Positions 8,791 through 17,694 of a stretch of 34,342 nt of DNA are shown one piece after another. Source of the stretch: Acinetobacter ursingii DSM 16037 = CIP 107286 (GTDB lineage: Bacteria; Pseudomonadota; Gammaproteobacteria; Pseudomonadales; Moraxellaceae); contig NZ_KB849716.1 in assembly GCF_000368825.1 (NCBI RefSeq), positions 509,428 to 543,769 of the forward strand, read 5' to 3'. How positions within the stretch are numbered: the stretch's first letter is position 1; the number at the start of each line of letters is the position of its first letter. The position numbers and the translations under genes are program-made. The notes under the pieces were generated by a model, which saw only the letters and a program-made list of their open reading frames with translations, was not told the origin of the DNA and ran no database searches.

Positions 8791-8816
8791 CCACACTCCC
8801 CTGTGTGGTTTTTTTT
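8791..8816 (+). terminator. Rho-independent terminator after the Lrp-type gene
   Basis: CCACAC (8791-8796), loop TCCCCT, GTGTGG (8803-8808), then eight T residues (8809-8816). It is the clearest intrinsic terminator in the window. It ends the Lrp transcript about 140 bases past its stop and separates it from tyrB. Confidence 0.9.
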
Positions 8817-8957
8817 GGCTAAAATTTAGAAAATTGCACTTTTTTAATGCATTTCTATCCTAAAAAACGCATCGAAGTATAAAAAAGTTTTAACATTCAC
8901 TTCAGTAATCTTTGCAAACCAAGATTAAGAATTTTTCAGTTCTAAGACTAGAAGAGC

Positions 8958-8999
8958 ATGGCACGATACAGGTCTTACTGCTACATTAGTCAGGTTTGA
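8958..8999 (+). CDS. Possible Tyr-containing leader peptide upstream of tyrB
   Basis: A 13-codon frame reads MARYRSYCYISQV and stops at TGA (8997-8999). It begins about 120 bp before tyrB. Three of its 13 codons are TAC (Tyr4, Tyr7, Tyr9), which is striking before a tyrosine aminotransferase gene. A purine-rich AGAAGAG lies directly before the ATG and is a poor SD. A hairpin follows 36 bases later. It may be a ribosome-stalling leader for attenuation, or chance. No such leader is known to me for this gene. Confidence 0.25.
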   Translation: MARYRSYCYISQV

Positions 9000-9035
9000 T
9001 GTTTGCTTAAATCTCATGCACTCGCACCAACTCCG

Positions 9036-9057
9036 CGCAGTTTTGGTTCAAACTGCG
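9036..9057 (+). promoter_or_regulatory. Perfect hairpin directly upstream of the tyrB ribosome binding site
   Basis: CGCAGTTT (9036-9043) pairs perfectly with AAACTGCG (9050-9057) around a six-base loop. It ends five bases before the tyrB SD AAAGGA (9063-9068). A run of seven T (9069-9075) lies between the SD and the ATG, too far from the stem for a normal terminator. It could influence tyrB translation or early termination. Confidence 0.45.
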
Positions 9058-9076
9058 AAATGAAAGGATTTTTTTG

Positions 9077-10291
9077 ATGTTTCAACATATCCCCCCATAT
9101 GCAGGCGATCCGATTTTATCGCTTATGGAACAATTCAATGCCGACCCACGTCAAGGCAAAGTCAATTTAAGTATTGGTCTTTATTATAATGAAGACAGTA
9201 TTGTGCCTCAGCTTGATACCATTATTGAAGCGCAAAAACGCATTGAACCCCTGCAAAGCAAAACCAAGCTATATTTGCCAATGGAAGGCTTCAAACCTTA
9301 TCGTGAAGCGATTCAAGCGTTATTGTTTGGAACAAATAGCCCTGCTGTAAAAAGTGGTCGCGCTGTCACCATTCAGACTTTAGGTGGTTCAGGTGCGCTT
9401 AAGGTTGGCGCGGATTTTCTTAAAAATTATTTTCCAAATTCTGAAGTCTGGGTCAGTCAGCCGACTTGGGATAACCATGTAGCCATTTTTAATGGAGCAG
9501 GCTTTAAAACCCATTTTTATCCATATTTTGATGCCCAAACGGGCGGTGTGAATTTTGAGGGAATGCTCTCTGCCCTGAAACAACTGCCTGAACAAAGTAT
9601 TGTGTTATTGCACCCATGCTGCCATAACCCAACGGGCGCAGATTTAAATCCTGCACAGTGGGATCAAGTGATTGAAGTACTGAAAGCGGGCAATCTGATT
9701 CCATTTTTAGATATTGCCTATCAAGGCTTTGGCGATGGTATGGATCAGGATGCTTATGCGATTCGTGCGATGGATCAAGCAGGTCTGAATTTTATCGTCA
9801 GTAACTCTTTTTCCAAAATTTTCTCACTTTATGGCGAACGTGTCGGTGGTCTGACTTTTGTTTGTGATGATGTTGAAGCCGCTCAAGCCACTTTTGGCCA
9901 GTTAAAAGCCACTGTACGTCGTATCTATTCTAGCCCACCTACCACAGGGGCTTGGTTGGTGGATCAGGTTCTTAACGATGCTGAGTTAAATCAACAATGG
10001 CAGGGCGAAGTTCAGCACATGCGTGAACGTATTATTAAAATGCGTCAAATCTTACGTGACGAATTAAGCAAAGCCTTGCCAGATCGCGACTTTAACTATC
10101 TGGTAGAACAAAAAGGCATGTTTAGCTATACAGGTCTTACTGGCGAGCAAGTCGACACCTTACGTGAAGACTATGCCATTTATTTGGTGCGCAGTGGCCG
10201 TATCTGTGTCGCGGGTCTCAACATGAATAATATCTATGTGGTCGCAAAAGCTGTGGCAGAAGTCTTGGCTAAAGCGCCTACACCAGCTTAA
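9077..10291 (+). CDS. tyrB: Aromatic amino acid aminotransferase
   Basis: TyrB transfers the amino group between Tyr, Phe or Asp and 2-oxoglutarate. The 404-residue protein follows E. coli TyrB closely along its length: [39 protein letters not shown] and [14 protein letters not shown]. The PLP lysine is in [17 protein letters not shown] (Lys247, the same number as in E. coli). The ATG at 9077 is preferred over a TTG three bases earlier because the SD AAAGGA is eight bases before it. It is a single-gene unit ending in a terminator shared with the lipoprotein gene. Confidence 0.96.
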   Translation: MFQHIPPYAGDPILSLMEQFNADPRQGKVNLSIGLYYNEDSIVPQLDTIIEAQKRIEPLQSKTKLYLPMEGFKPYREAIQALLFGTNSPAVKSGRAVTIQTLGGSGALKVGADFLKNYFPNSEVWVSQPTWDNHVAIFNGAGFKTHFYPYFDAQTGGVNFEGMLSALKQLPEQSIVLLHPCCHNPTGADLNPAQWDQVIEVLKAGNLIPFLDIAYQGFGDGMDQDAYAIRAMDQAGLNFIVSNSFSKIFSLYGERVGGLTFVCDDVEAAQATFGQLKATVRRIYSSPPTTGAWLVDQVLNDAELNQQWQGEVQHMRERIIKMRQILRDELSKALPDRDFNYLVEQKGMFSYTGLTGEQVDTLREDYAIYLVRSGRICVAGLNMNNIYVVAKAVAEVLAKAPTPA

Positions 10292-10316
10292 GCATTGATC
10301 CACGACGAAGCATTAA

Positions 10317-10348
10317 ACAAAGCCTGAGATAAACATCTCGGGCTTTGT
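10317..10348. terminator. Terminator hairpin between convergent tyrB and lipoprotein gene
   Basis: ACAAAGCCTGAGAT (10317-10330) pairs with ATCTCGGGCTTTGT (10335-10348), a 14-bp stem with one T-G pair and a four-base loop. T tracts on either side are short (TACTTTACGTTT on plus, TTTAATG on minus). It probably serves both convergent genes. Confidence 0.7.
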
Positions 10349-10363
10349 TACTTTACGTTTAAA

Positions 10364-10669
10364 TTAACGACCATACCCTGGATCAGGGTTAGTTGGTCGG
10401 TTAAAACCTGGATCAATCTGATTTGACTGGTTATTTTCTCCCGGACGTAAACCACCATTGTTTGAGCCTGACGGATAGTTATAACCAGGATCGGGATGAT
10501 CATGGGTGGTTTCCCCAGGTCGCAATCCACCATGATCATGTGCAGGTGGACGGCTAAAACCGGGGTCTGCTTGACGGCCTGATTGATTGATATGATCATC
10601 AGGCGTCACGATACAAGCAGTCATTAATGTTGCAACTGCCAATGCAGCCAATATGGTCTTGATGTGCAT
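10364..10669 (-). CDS. Small repeat-containing lipoprotein of unknown function
   Basis: This 101-residue protein begins with a lipoprotein signal peptide: MHIKTILAALAVATLMTAC, lipobox MTAC, Cys19. The mature part is low-complexity, rich in Pro, Gly, Asp, Asn and His. It has two tandem units of about 25 residues, each opening with DPGF or DPGY and containing GGLRPGE (units 35-59 and 60-85), then two short DPGF/DPGY stubs to the end. Charges and His residues suggest a flexible, perhaps metal-binding, surface segment; this is a guess. SD AAGGAG lies ten bases before the ATG and seven before an in-frame TTG at 10672, so the start could be one codon longer. I do not recognise a family. Confidence 0.75.
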   Translation of the reverse strand: MHIKTILAALAVATLMTACIVTPDDHINQSGRQADPGFSRPPAHDHGGLRPGETTHDHPDPGYNYPSGSNNGGLRPGENNQSNQIDPGFNRPTNPDPGYGR

Positions 10670-10789
10670 CAATCTTCTGCTCCTTAAAATAGTTGTTATC
10701 AGGTGCTTAAAATTAGCGTGAGTTGTTTGATTTAGACTTTTAAATTATGACGAATTCTAGCAAGGATAAAGTTGCAACTATGTAACCCA

Positions 10790-12508
10790 CTAGGATGAAA
10801 TCTTGCTTTTACCCCAATATTTAAGCTTAGACGTATGTCCAATTCCGACATTAAAGCTATTGGTCGGATCGAGCTTTTGATAAAAATTGGCTAACGCTGG
10901 TTTGGCGATATATAAATGTCCTACATTATGTTCTGCTGGATATTCTGCTCGACGTGCATCCAGCAATGTCCACATTTGATGTTCCATCGCTAAAGGATCA
11001 ACGCCTTTTTTGACAATATAGTCCTGATGAAACACATGGCAGAAAAAATGCCCATAATACAGTTTATGTAAAATTTTCTGTTCCATGTCAGTAGGAAGTT
11101 GTTCAACCCAGTCTCGATCGTTACGGCGCAGGGCAATATCCAGTGCCACAATATCTTCTACTTCGCTACGATGGGTATCGCGATAACGTATCGCAGCCCC
11201 CGCGATGGCAAAGCGATGTAAAAAGGCTTTTCGGCCTTCCTCCTCATCACATAAAAAATAAGCCCCAGTCGCATGTACAGCAAAATATTCTTCTAAAAAT
11301 TGTTCAGTCTGATCTTTACTATTGTTTTCCACTCGTAAAATCAAATGATGCTCATATTGATCGTGAAACTCTGTCATACGTTTAGGTAAATGATTCGGCA
11401 AAAAGAAAGTCAACGCTTGTAATAAATGATCCGTCAGTCCTTTAATTTTAAATTTTTCCAGAAAACCATCCACCTTATCTTTTAAAGCAAAAGCTTTCGG
11501 GACATTGGCGGTACCAAATTTTTCAATAAACAGAAACGTGTCTTTGCCATACTTCTCCCCAATCCGATATGCATCACGATGAATATATTCCCCTGCAATC
11601 GGTAAACTGGGTAACGACGTTAGTAGATAACGACGAATTGCCGTCAGGTCATTGGCATCGTTACTGCCAATATAGAACACATCGCTTGCCACTTTTTCAT
11701 ACGTATCCAAACGTACTGCAAATACACAAACTTTTCCCGCTGAACCCGAAGCCTCAAACAAACGTGAAGGATCTGCGTTAAATCGTGCTGGACTATCTGC
11801 ATCCACCTGTGTCACATCATGCGCATAACGCTGATCGGATGCCTGACGCGTTGCATCATGCTGTATATCGCTGACCTGATATTGCTGCTGCTCTAATCGA
11901 CTTAAAATTTCCTCTGGAGTTTGTCCCAGATCAATGCCTAAATGATTGATCAGACGTAACTGTCCCTGATCATCCACCTGCGCATACAGTGCCAGTTCAG
12001 TATAGGCTGGCCCACGACGAACCAATGCTCCACCCGAATTATTACACACGCCGCCTAACACCGATGCGCCAATACAGGACGAACCAATCACCGAATGCGG
12101 CTCACGCTGATAAGGCTTTAAAATCTGTTCAAGATTATCCAGCGTCGCACCCGGTAAACACACCACCTGTTTACCTTGATGAATCACCTGAATGCCTTTT
12201 AAACGACGTGTACTCATGATAATCACAGGACGGTCATAGTCTTCGCCATAAGGTGTTGAGCCGCCGGTCAGCCCCGTATTGGCCGCCTGCATGATCACAA
12301 TACAATCTGCGCCAATCACAGCCTGTAATACCTGCCATTGTTCCAACAAGGTTCCTGGACAGACCACGGCCAACACTTTGCCTTCACCTAAGCGTCGACC
12401 CTGACGGTATTGCCGAGTCTGTTGATCATCGGTCAACAGATGGGATTTACCCACGATCTTTTCAAGCTGATTCAATAGCTGCGTGGCTATAACAGGCTGT
12501 TGTGTCAT
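10790..12508 (-). CDS. dld: Quinone-dependent D-lactate dehydrogenase
   Basis: Dld oxidises D-lactate to pyruvate and feeds quinones at the inner membrane. The 572-residue length matches E. coli Dld (571). The FAD-binding domain of the VAO type lies in the first third, with QAANTGLTGGSTPYGEDYDR and IGSSCIGASVLGGVCNNSGG. The membrane-binding domain characteristic of Dld fills the C-terminal part, ending in NVGHLYIAKPAL and SFNVGIGHTSK. The ATG at 12508 has AGGA eight bases upstream. It is the last gene of lldP-lldR-lldD-dld, 13 bp after lldD, so one operon handles both lactate isomers. Confidence 0.95.
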   Translation of the reverse strand: MTQQPVIATQLLNQLEKIVGKSHLLTDDQQTRQYRQGRRLGEGKVLAVVCPGTLLEQWQVLQAVIGADCIVIMQAANTGLTGGSTPYGEDYDRPVIIMSTRRLKGIQVIHQGKQVVCLPGATLDNLEQILKPYQREPHSVIGSSCIGASVLGGVCNNSGGALVRRGPAYTELALYAQVDDQGQLRLINHLGIDLGQTPEEILSRLEQQQYQVSDIQHDATRQASDQRYAHDVTQVDADSPARFNADPSRLFEASGSAGKVCVFAVRLDTYEKVASDVFYIGSNDANDLTAIRRYLLTSLPSLPIAGEYIHRDAYRIGEKYGKDTFLFIEKFGTANVPKAFALKDKVDGFLEKFKIKGLTDHLLQALTFFLPNHLPKRMTEFHDQYEHHLILRVENNSKDQTEQFLEEYFAVHATGAYFLCDEEEGRKAFLHRFAIAGAAIRYRDTHRSEVEDIVALDIALRRNDRDWVEQLPTDMEQKILHKLYYGHFFCHVFHQDYIVKKGVDPLAMEHQMWTLLDARRAEYPAEHNVGHLYIAKPALANFYQKLDPTNSFNVGIGHTSKLKYWGKSKISS

Positions 12509-12521
12509 CAAATCGATCCTT

Positions 12522-13679
12522 TTATTCGGCTTGCATCAATTTATTGACCTGTACCAGACAATCCGTATTAATATCTGCAATGCTTTTTGCACCGGTTAAG
12601 GTCATGGCAACCCGCATTTCTTTATCAATCAGATCCAGTAAATTGCTTACTCCTTGTCCCCCTGCGGCGGCAAGTGCATAAACAAATGCTCGACCTAACA
12701 TCACGCTATCTGCACCCAACGCCAGCATACGCACCACATCCAGACCGTTACGGATTCCGGAATCGGCCAGAATGGTCAAATCGCCTTTGACTGCATCGGC
12801 AATCGCAGGCAAGGCACGTGCTGAGGACATCACGCCATCGAGCTGACGCCCACCATGATTGGACACCACAATCCCATCGGCGCCAAAACGTACCGCATCT
12901 TTGGCATCTTCTGGGTCTAAGATGCCTTTGATGACCATCGGGCCATCCCAAAATTCACGAATCCATTCCAGATCTTTCCAAGAAATGGATGGATCGAAAT
13001 TAGAACCCAACCAACCGATATAATCTTCTAGCCCAGTCGGCTTACCTAAATATTTGGAAATATTGCCCAGATCATGTGGACGTCCTAACAAACCGACATC
13101 CCATGCCCATTGTGGATGCGTTACCGCTTGCAAATAACGGCGCATCGCTGCATTGGGGCCACTCATGCCTGAATGTGCATCGCGATAGCGTGCGCCCGGT
13201 ACTGGCATATCTACCGTGAATACCAAGGTCGAACAACCCGCTGCTTTGGCACGTTCCAGTGCATTGCGCATAAAACCACGGTCACGTAACACATAGAGCT
13301 GAAACCACATCGGACGCTTAATGGCAGGCGTAACTTCTTCAATCGGACACACAGAAACAGTCGATAAGGTAAATGGAATCCCCTTTTTATCTGCGGCGAC
13401 TGCGGCCTGTACTTCACCCCGACGTGCATACATGCCTGTTAAACCCACAGGAGACAATGCCACAGGCATCGACAGGGTTTCATTAAAAAGTTTGGTTTCC
13501 AGACTCAAACTGGACATATCGTTCAACACACGTTGTCTTAATGCAATTTGCGATAAATCTTCAACATTTCGCTTCAGCGTATATTCTGCGTATGCCCCGC
13601 CATCAATATAATGAAATAAAAAAGGTGGCAAACGACGACGCGCCGCTTCACGATAATCATTTGAAGAAGAAATAATCAT
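12522..13679 (-). CDS. lldD: FMN-dependent L-lactate dehydrogenase
   Basis: LldD oxidises L-lactate to pyruvate with quinone as acceptor. The protein is 385 residues with the alpha-hydroxy-acid dehydrogenase TIM barrel. The N-terminal [18 protein letters not shown] and [19 protein letters not shown] form the FMN pocket. The catalytic His is in [12 protein letters not shown] (His275, as in E. coli LldD). Its start overlaps the lldR stop by four bases (ATGA), showing translational coupling. Confidence 0.96.
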   Translation of the reverse strand: MIISSSNDYREAARRRLPPFLFHYIDGGAYAEYTLKRNVEDLSQIALRQRVLNDMSSLSLETKLFNETLSMPVALSPVGLTGMYARRGEVQAAVAADKKGIPFTLSTVSVCPIEEVTPAIKRPMWFQLYVLRDRGFMRNALERAKAAGCSTLVFTVDMPVPGARYRDAHSGMSGPNAAMRRYLQAVTHPQWAWDVGLLGRPHDLGNISKYLGKPTGLEDYIGWLGSNFDPSISWKDLEWIREFWDGPMVIKGILDPEDAKDAVRFGADGIVVSNHGGRQLDGVMSSARALPAIADAVKGDLTILADSGIRNGLDVVRMLALGADSVMLGRAFVYALAAAGGQGVSNLLDLIDKEMRVAMTLTGAKSIADINTDCLVQVNKLMQAE

Positions 13680-14428
13680 GTTGGATCAATCCTATGTAAA
13701 CGTGTAGCACGTTTCTGGCGAGCTTCGTCTTCATCCAGAGAACGTACATGATCGATGACAAATTCAATATGGCCACACACTGCATCTCGTGCTGCCTGAG
13801 CGTCTTTACGGTCAATGGCATCCATCACCTGAAAATGCTGATCACTGAGTAGATCGGCACTAATCGGATGTTCATAGACTTTTTTACGCCCTAAAAAGAC
13901 GTTGTATTGCAATAAATCAAATAAACTGCGCATCATTTGAATCAGCACCACATTATGCGATGCTTCGGCAATCGCCAGATGAAAATTGGCATCAGCAACT
14001 GCCGCTGCTGCGGAATCCCCATGTGCCTGATGCCGTGCTATTTCATCAAAATACTGATGGATCTTGGCGCGATCAGCGTCGGTTGAACGCAAAGCAGCAT
14101 ACCAAGCTGTCCCGCCTTCAAGTACCAAACGCGATTCCTGTACATCAAAACGATAATGTGGATCGTCCTGCATCAAATGGCTAATCGGTTCAACAATCAA
14201 CTGCTGCGACCATGTTTCAGGTAGCTGTTGAATATAAGTACCATCGCCACGACGACTGGATAAAACTCCCAGACTAATCAATTGCTGAATCGCTTCACGT
14301 AGCGATGGACGCGAGATCCCCAAACTGGTCGCGAGTTGACGCTCGGCAGGCAAACGATCTCCTTGTTTGAGATTACGCTGCTCAATAAGCGTCTGTAACT
14401 TTTGTACCACCTGATCAGAGACTCGCAT
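13676..14428 (-). CDS. lldR: GntR/FadR-family lactate-responsive regulator
   Basis: This 250-residue protein has an N-terminal GntR winged helix ([20 protein letters not shown], then LREAIQQL and [13 protein letters not shown], about 21-66) and a C-terminal FCD ligand domain (about 90-230). The order lldP-lldR-lldD equals the E. coli lldPRD operon, where LldR binds two operators around the lldP promoter and responds to L-lactate. Two matching palindromes are present here upstream of lldP. It lies 19 bp after lldP and overlaps lldD by four bases. Confidence 0.94.
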   Translation of the reverse strand: MRVSDQVVQKLQTLIEQRNLKQGDRLPAERQLATSLGISRPSLREAIQQLISLGVLSSRRGDGTYIQQLPETWSQQLIVEPISHLMQDDPHYRFDVQESRLVLEGGTAWYAALRSTDADRAKIHQYFDEIARHQAHGDSAAAAVADANFHLAIAEASHNVVLIQMMRSLFDLLQYNVFLGRKKVYEHPISADLLSDQHFQVMDAIDRKDAQAARDAVCGHIEFVIDHVRSLDEDEARQKRATRLHRIDPT

Positions 14429-14447
14429 TATTTTTCCTTCAATTTCG

Positions 14448-16103
14448 CTAAGGAATCATCCAAGGTACAATATAAGCCTGTACCGTCACGATGATCCCCA
14501 CAAAGATGGTAAATATGATGCTATGTTTTACGGTAAAACGGAACAAATCTGATTCTTTTCCAACTAATCCCACTGCTGCACAAGCAATAGCAATCGATTG
14601 CGGTGAAATCATTTTTCCTGTGACCCCACCACTGGTATTTGCCGCAACCAGTAATACCTCTGGAATCCCAATTTGTTGTGCCGTCGTCGCCTGCAATGCT
14701 GAAAATAGCGCATTGGATGACGTATCTGATCCCGTCAGGAACACGCCCAACCACCCCAAAAATGGTGAGAAGAAGGTAAAGGCATGACCCGTATGCGACA
14801 ATGCTAAAGCCAAAGTTGCAGATAGACCTGAATAGTTGGCGATAAAGGCAAAAGCCAACACCATCCCAATCGAATAAATCGGAACTTTCAGCTCATTTAA
14901 GGTTTCGCCAAAAGTCACCACGGCCTGCTTCGCATTCATTTTTAAGAAAATGACGCTAATCACTGCCGCAATAAAAATCGCAGTCCCCGTGGCTGAAAAC
15001 CAGTCAAATTTATAAATCGCATCATAAGGCGTATGTTCAGCCACAATCGGTGGCATTTTTTCCACCAGACGATGCAAATCTGGAACTTCTATTTTAAAGA
15101 TCCAATGTTCGAGTGCACCACCTTTGGCAAATAGATCCTTAAACGGTTTAATGCTCCACAAAGTCACCATCGCCGTCAAAATCGCAAACGGAGACCATGC
15201 TTTGGCAATTTGTGCAAACGAATATTGGGTGACCGATGCCGTTTGTTGATCTAGCTTTTCTGCTTCGGCGAAACGGAAAATATGCTTTGGCTGCCAGACT
15301 TTAAACAATAAAGTTAAGCTGACCAATGAGGCAATTGCTGCTGTAATATCAGGCAATTCTGGCCCAATAAAGTTTGAAGTTAAATATTGAGCAATGGCAA
15401 AAGAACCACCACCGACCAACACCGCAGGCCAAGTTTCTTTGACACCACGCCAGCCATCCATAATTGCCATGATCCAAAACAATACGATGATGACTAAAAA
15501 AGGTAACTGACGACCTACCATCTGACTGATTTCCATGGTATCCACCCCAGAAACCTGCCCAGCCACAATAATCGGAATCCCCATCGCACCAAAGGCAACA
15601 GGCGCCGTATTCACAATCAGACATAGACCCGCAGCATATAGAGGTTTAAAACCAAGCCCCATCAGTAAAGCAGCGGTAATCGCCACTGGCGCGCCAAAAC
15701 CCGCAGCCCCTTCCAGAAAAGTACCAAATGCAAAGCCTACCAACAGCATTTGTAGACGTTGATCTTCAGTAATGGACAAAATACTGGAACGAATAATGTC
15801 AAACTGACCTGTTTTCACCGAAATTTTATATAGGAATACCGCGCCTAGAATAATCCATGCAATCGGCCATAAGCCGTAAAAAAAACCGTAAATGAGCGAA
15901 GCAAAGGCCATTGCCGCAGGCATTTGATAAAAGAACAACGCAATAGCCAATGCAATCATCACGGTTAAAGTCGCCGCGATACTGCCCTTTAAACGAAATA
16001 CGGCCAACGCTAAAAAGAAAAAGATAATTGGAATTAAGGCAATCAGACTAGAAAGCCAGATATTCGCCAGTGGATCATAAACTTGCTGCCAAACATTGAG
16101 CAT
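14448..16103 (-). CDS. lldP: L-lactate permease
   Basis: LldP imports lactate (and glycolate) with protons across the inner membrane. The protein has about 12-14 membrane segments and follows E. coli LldP closely, for example [32 protein letters not shown] and [19 protein letters not shown]. The start at 16103 is chosen because AAGGAG stands six bases before it and it gives MLNVWQQ and exactly 551 residues, the E. coli length. Frames from 16109 or 16151 add residues without similarity, and 16109 would abut the SD. It is the first gene of the lactate operon. Confidence 0.96.
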   Translation of the reverse strand: MLNVWQQVYDPLANIWLSSLIALIPIIFFFLALAVFRLKGSIAATLTVMIALAIALFFYQMPAAMAFASLIYGFFYGLWPIAWIILGAVFLYKISVKTGQFDIIRSSILSITEDQRLQMLLVGFAFGTFLEGAAGFGAPVAITAALLMGLGFKPLYAAGLCLIVNTAPVAFGAMGIPIIVAGQVSGVDTMEISQMVGRQLPFLVIIVLFWIMAIMDGWRGVKETWPAVLVGGGSFAIAQYLTSNFIGPELPDITAAIASLVSLTLLFKVWQPKHIFRFAEAEKLDQQTASVTQYSFAQIAKAWSPFAILTAMVTLWSIKPFKDLFAKGGALEHWIFKIEVPDLHRLVEKMPPIVAEHTPYDAIYKFDWFSATGTAIFIAAVISVIFLKMNAKQAVVTFGETLNELKVPIYSIGMVLAFAFIANYSGLSATLALALSHTGHAFTFFSPFLGWLGVFLTGSDTSSNALFSALQATTAQQIGIPEVLLVAANTSGGVTGKMISPQSIAIACAAVGLVGKESDLFRFTVKHSIIFTIFVGIIVTVQAYIVPWMIP

Positions 16104-16170
16104 TGTCATCTCCTTGAAATGCTGCCAGATATTTGTTTGATGAATCATCACGATTCAGTATTTATGTTAA

Positions 16171-16187
16171 AATTGGTATTACCAATT
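16171..16187. promoter_or_regulatory. LldR operator, downstream site (O2-like)
   Basis: AATTGGTATTACCAATT is a perfect 17-bp palindrome centred at 16179. It matches the TTGGT-N3-ACCAA form of GntR/FadR-type LldR operators. It lies about 45 bases downstream of the predicted lldP transcription start, in the leader. Confidence 0.8.
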
Positions 16188-16230
16188 TAAATTAAAAAAC
16201 AAAATACAGAAGGAATTTATAAACAAATGC

Positions 16231-16259
16231 ATCATAAATAGTCTATATCAGCATTTCAA
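16231..16259 (-). promoter_or_regulatory. Predicted lldP promoter
   Basis: On the minus strand TTGAAA (16259-16254), a spacer of exactly 17 bases, then TATGAT (16236-16231). Predicted transcription start is near 16224, about 120 bases before the lldP ATG. It is bracketed by two LldR palindromes. Confidence 0.65.
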
Positions 16260-16275
16260 GGGCAACTTTAAAACA

Positions 16276-16294
16276 TTATTGGTATGACCAATAA
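16276..16294. promoter_or_regulatory. LldR operator, upstream site (O1-like)
   Basis: TTATTGGTATGACCAATAA has perfect 8-base arms around ATG, centred at 16285. It sits at about -61 from the predicted lldP start. The distance to the other palindrome is 106 bp, about ten helical turns, which would favour DNA looping. Confidence 0.78.
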
Positions 16295-16532
16295 TAAAAC
16301 ATGATAAAATCTGGTGTTTAGCGGGCATCGTATGATTGACCTATACGACTAAAGTTTCAGCACAAGAATCCACCTTGATCATTCTCGGATTTCAAAAAAT
16401 AGTGTTTGGCATAAAACGCTGTTTTAATTTTGAGTCAAATTTCGTATAAACCAGACTTTCATTAGCGTCAGTTCTGCTTTTAGATCAGTCCATCTATACA
16501 AGGATTGACGAATCATTAAGATCGGTAGATTC

Positions 16533-16549
16533 TTGACAGAAGATGTCAA
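16533..16549. promoter_or_regulatory. Candidate LysR-type operator upstream of the LysR gene
   Basis: TTGACAGAAGATGTCAA has perfect six-base arms around five bases and contains a T-N11-A pattern as in LysR-type boxes. It lies about 30 bp before the GTG start, where negative autoregulation would be expected. The TTGACA arm could also be a -35 box, but no good -10 follows. Confidence 0.4.
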
Positions 16550-16579
16550 TTCATCTGTTTGGGAAAAAGGAAAAAATAG

Positions 16580-17479
16580 GTGTTCGATTTAGACAGCCGT
16601 TTACTGAATATTTTTTATCATATTTATAAATCCAAAAGTGTTTCGATGGCAGCAGATGCGATTGGCGTGAGTCAACCCACGATTAGTAATGGCTTGGTTA
16701 AAATTCGCCAACATTTTGATGATCCGCTATTTTTACGGGTCGGAAATGAAATGATTCCAACCGAACTGGCCAAACAAATTTTCCCTTTGGTCAGTGAAGT
16801 GATCAATAAAGTCGAGAGCATTAATAATTTTAGTCTGCATTTTGAACCGTCAAAATCTGACATGATACTTACACTTGCCATGACCGATGTATCACATCTG
16901 GTACTTTTACCCAAAATTTCCAATTTTTTGGCACAAAGTGCGCCGCAAATTCGCATCAATGTCCGTCCCATCAGTCTGGAAACCAGTTACCAGATGGCCA
17001 ATGGTGAGATTGATATGGCAATTGGGTTTTTACCACAACTTGAAGATGGCTTTTATCAACAAAAACTATTTTCACAGCGCTATGTGGTGATTTCACGTAA
17101 AGATCATCCACGTATTAACGCGCAGAACTTTACCATTGAAGATTATATGCGCGAACTGCATATCGATATTGATACAGGTGTGGGACATTACCAGATTGAA
17201 AATGCGTTACAAAACAGTGGTGTGAAGCGTGATATTTTGATTCGCCTACCGAGCTATCTTGGCGTCGGCTTGATGGTACAGGAAACCGATGCGATTGCGA
17301 CGGTACCTTATTATTTAAGTAAAGTACTGTTATCACGTGATAATTTACAAATTCTGGATGCGCCTGTCGATTTTCCAACGTATAGCATCAAACAACACTG
17401 GCATATGTGTTGTCATCATAAAACCAGTCATCAATGGTTTCGTAAATCCTGCTATGAAATTTTTAAAAATATGTCCTGA
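16580..17479 (+). CDS. LysR-type transcriptional regulator
   Basis: This 299-residue protein has an N-terminal LysR winged helix (LLNIFYHIYKSKSVSMAADA, then IGVSQPTISNGLVKIRQHFDDPLFLR, about 8-53) and a periplasmic-binding-like effector domain (about 90-295), of the NahR/DntR-like type by its spacing. The start codon is GTG with AAGGAA about eight bases upstream; no closer ATG fits the family start. It is divergent from lldP, with 476 bp between the starts, but the lactate genes already have LldR. Its effector and targets cannot be told from sequence. Confidence 0.88.
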   Translation: MFDLDSRLLNIFYHIYKSKSVSMAADAIGVSQPTISNGLVKIRQHFDDPLFLRVGNEMIPTELAKQIFPLVSEVINKVESINNFSLHFEPSKSDMILTLAMTDVSHLVLLPKISNFLAQSAPQIRINVRPISLETSYQMANGEIDMAIGFLPQLEDGFYQQKLFSQRYVVISRKDHPRINAQNFTIEDYMRELHIDIDTGVGHYQIENALQNSGVKRDILIRLPSYLGVGLMVQETDAIATVPYYLSKVLLSRDNLQILDAPVDFPTYSIKQHWHMCCHHKTSHQWFRKSCYEIFKNMS

Positions 17480-17497
17480 TATCAATGTCTTTAATCA

Positions 17498-17571
17498 ACT
17501 TTTTTCATCATTGTTTAAACCCTCTTTATTTTTCTCCCATAGGAAGAAATAAAATGGGTTGATAAAAAAGT
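17498..17571. repeat. Dispersed intergenic palindrome, copy A
   Basis: An AT-rich imperfect palindrome of about 74 bp between the LysR gene and pgm. Arms pair through ACTTTTTT/AAAAAAGT, AACCC/GGGTT and TTTATTT/AAATAAA-like segments around a CATA loop. It shares TTTCATCATTGTTTA (15 bases, identical) and the later TTATTTT, CTCC and GAAATAAAA blocks with copy B at 21054-21125. No T run follows the stem on the plus strand. Confidence 0.5.
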
Positions 17572-17694
17572 CTAATTGAAAAGAGCTTCAATTCAATACT
17601 GTTGAATCATGTAAACCTTCTGATTTGCAACTCGGATTTTAACCAAACTTCTGTATAATCATTTCACAAATTTTTAACGCTAACTATTCTAGAA

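Noticed and set aside
11143..11385. Plus-strand frames opposite dld, lldD, lldP and pgi
   Set aside because: They are antisense shadows of well-conserved enzymes and show no domain, SD or signal features.
16104..16151. Longer LldP start at 16151
   Set aside because: The extra 16 residues have no match to LldP, and AAGGAG with correct spacing precedes the ATG at 16103.
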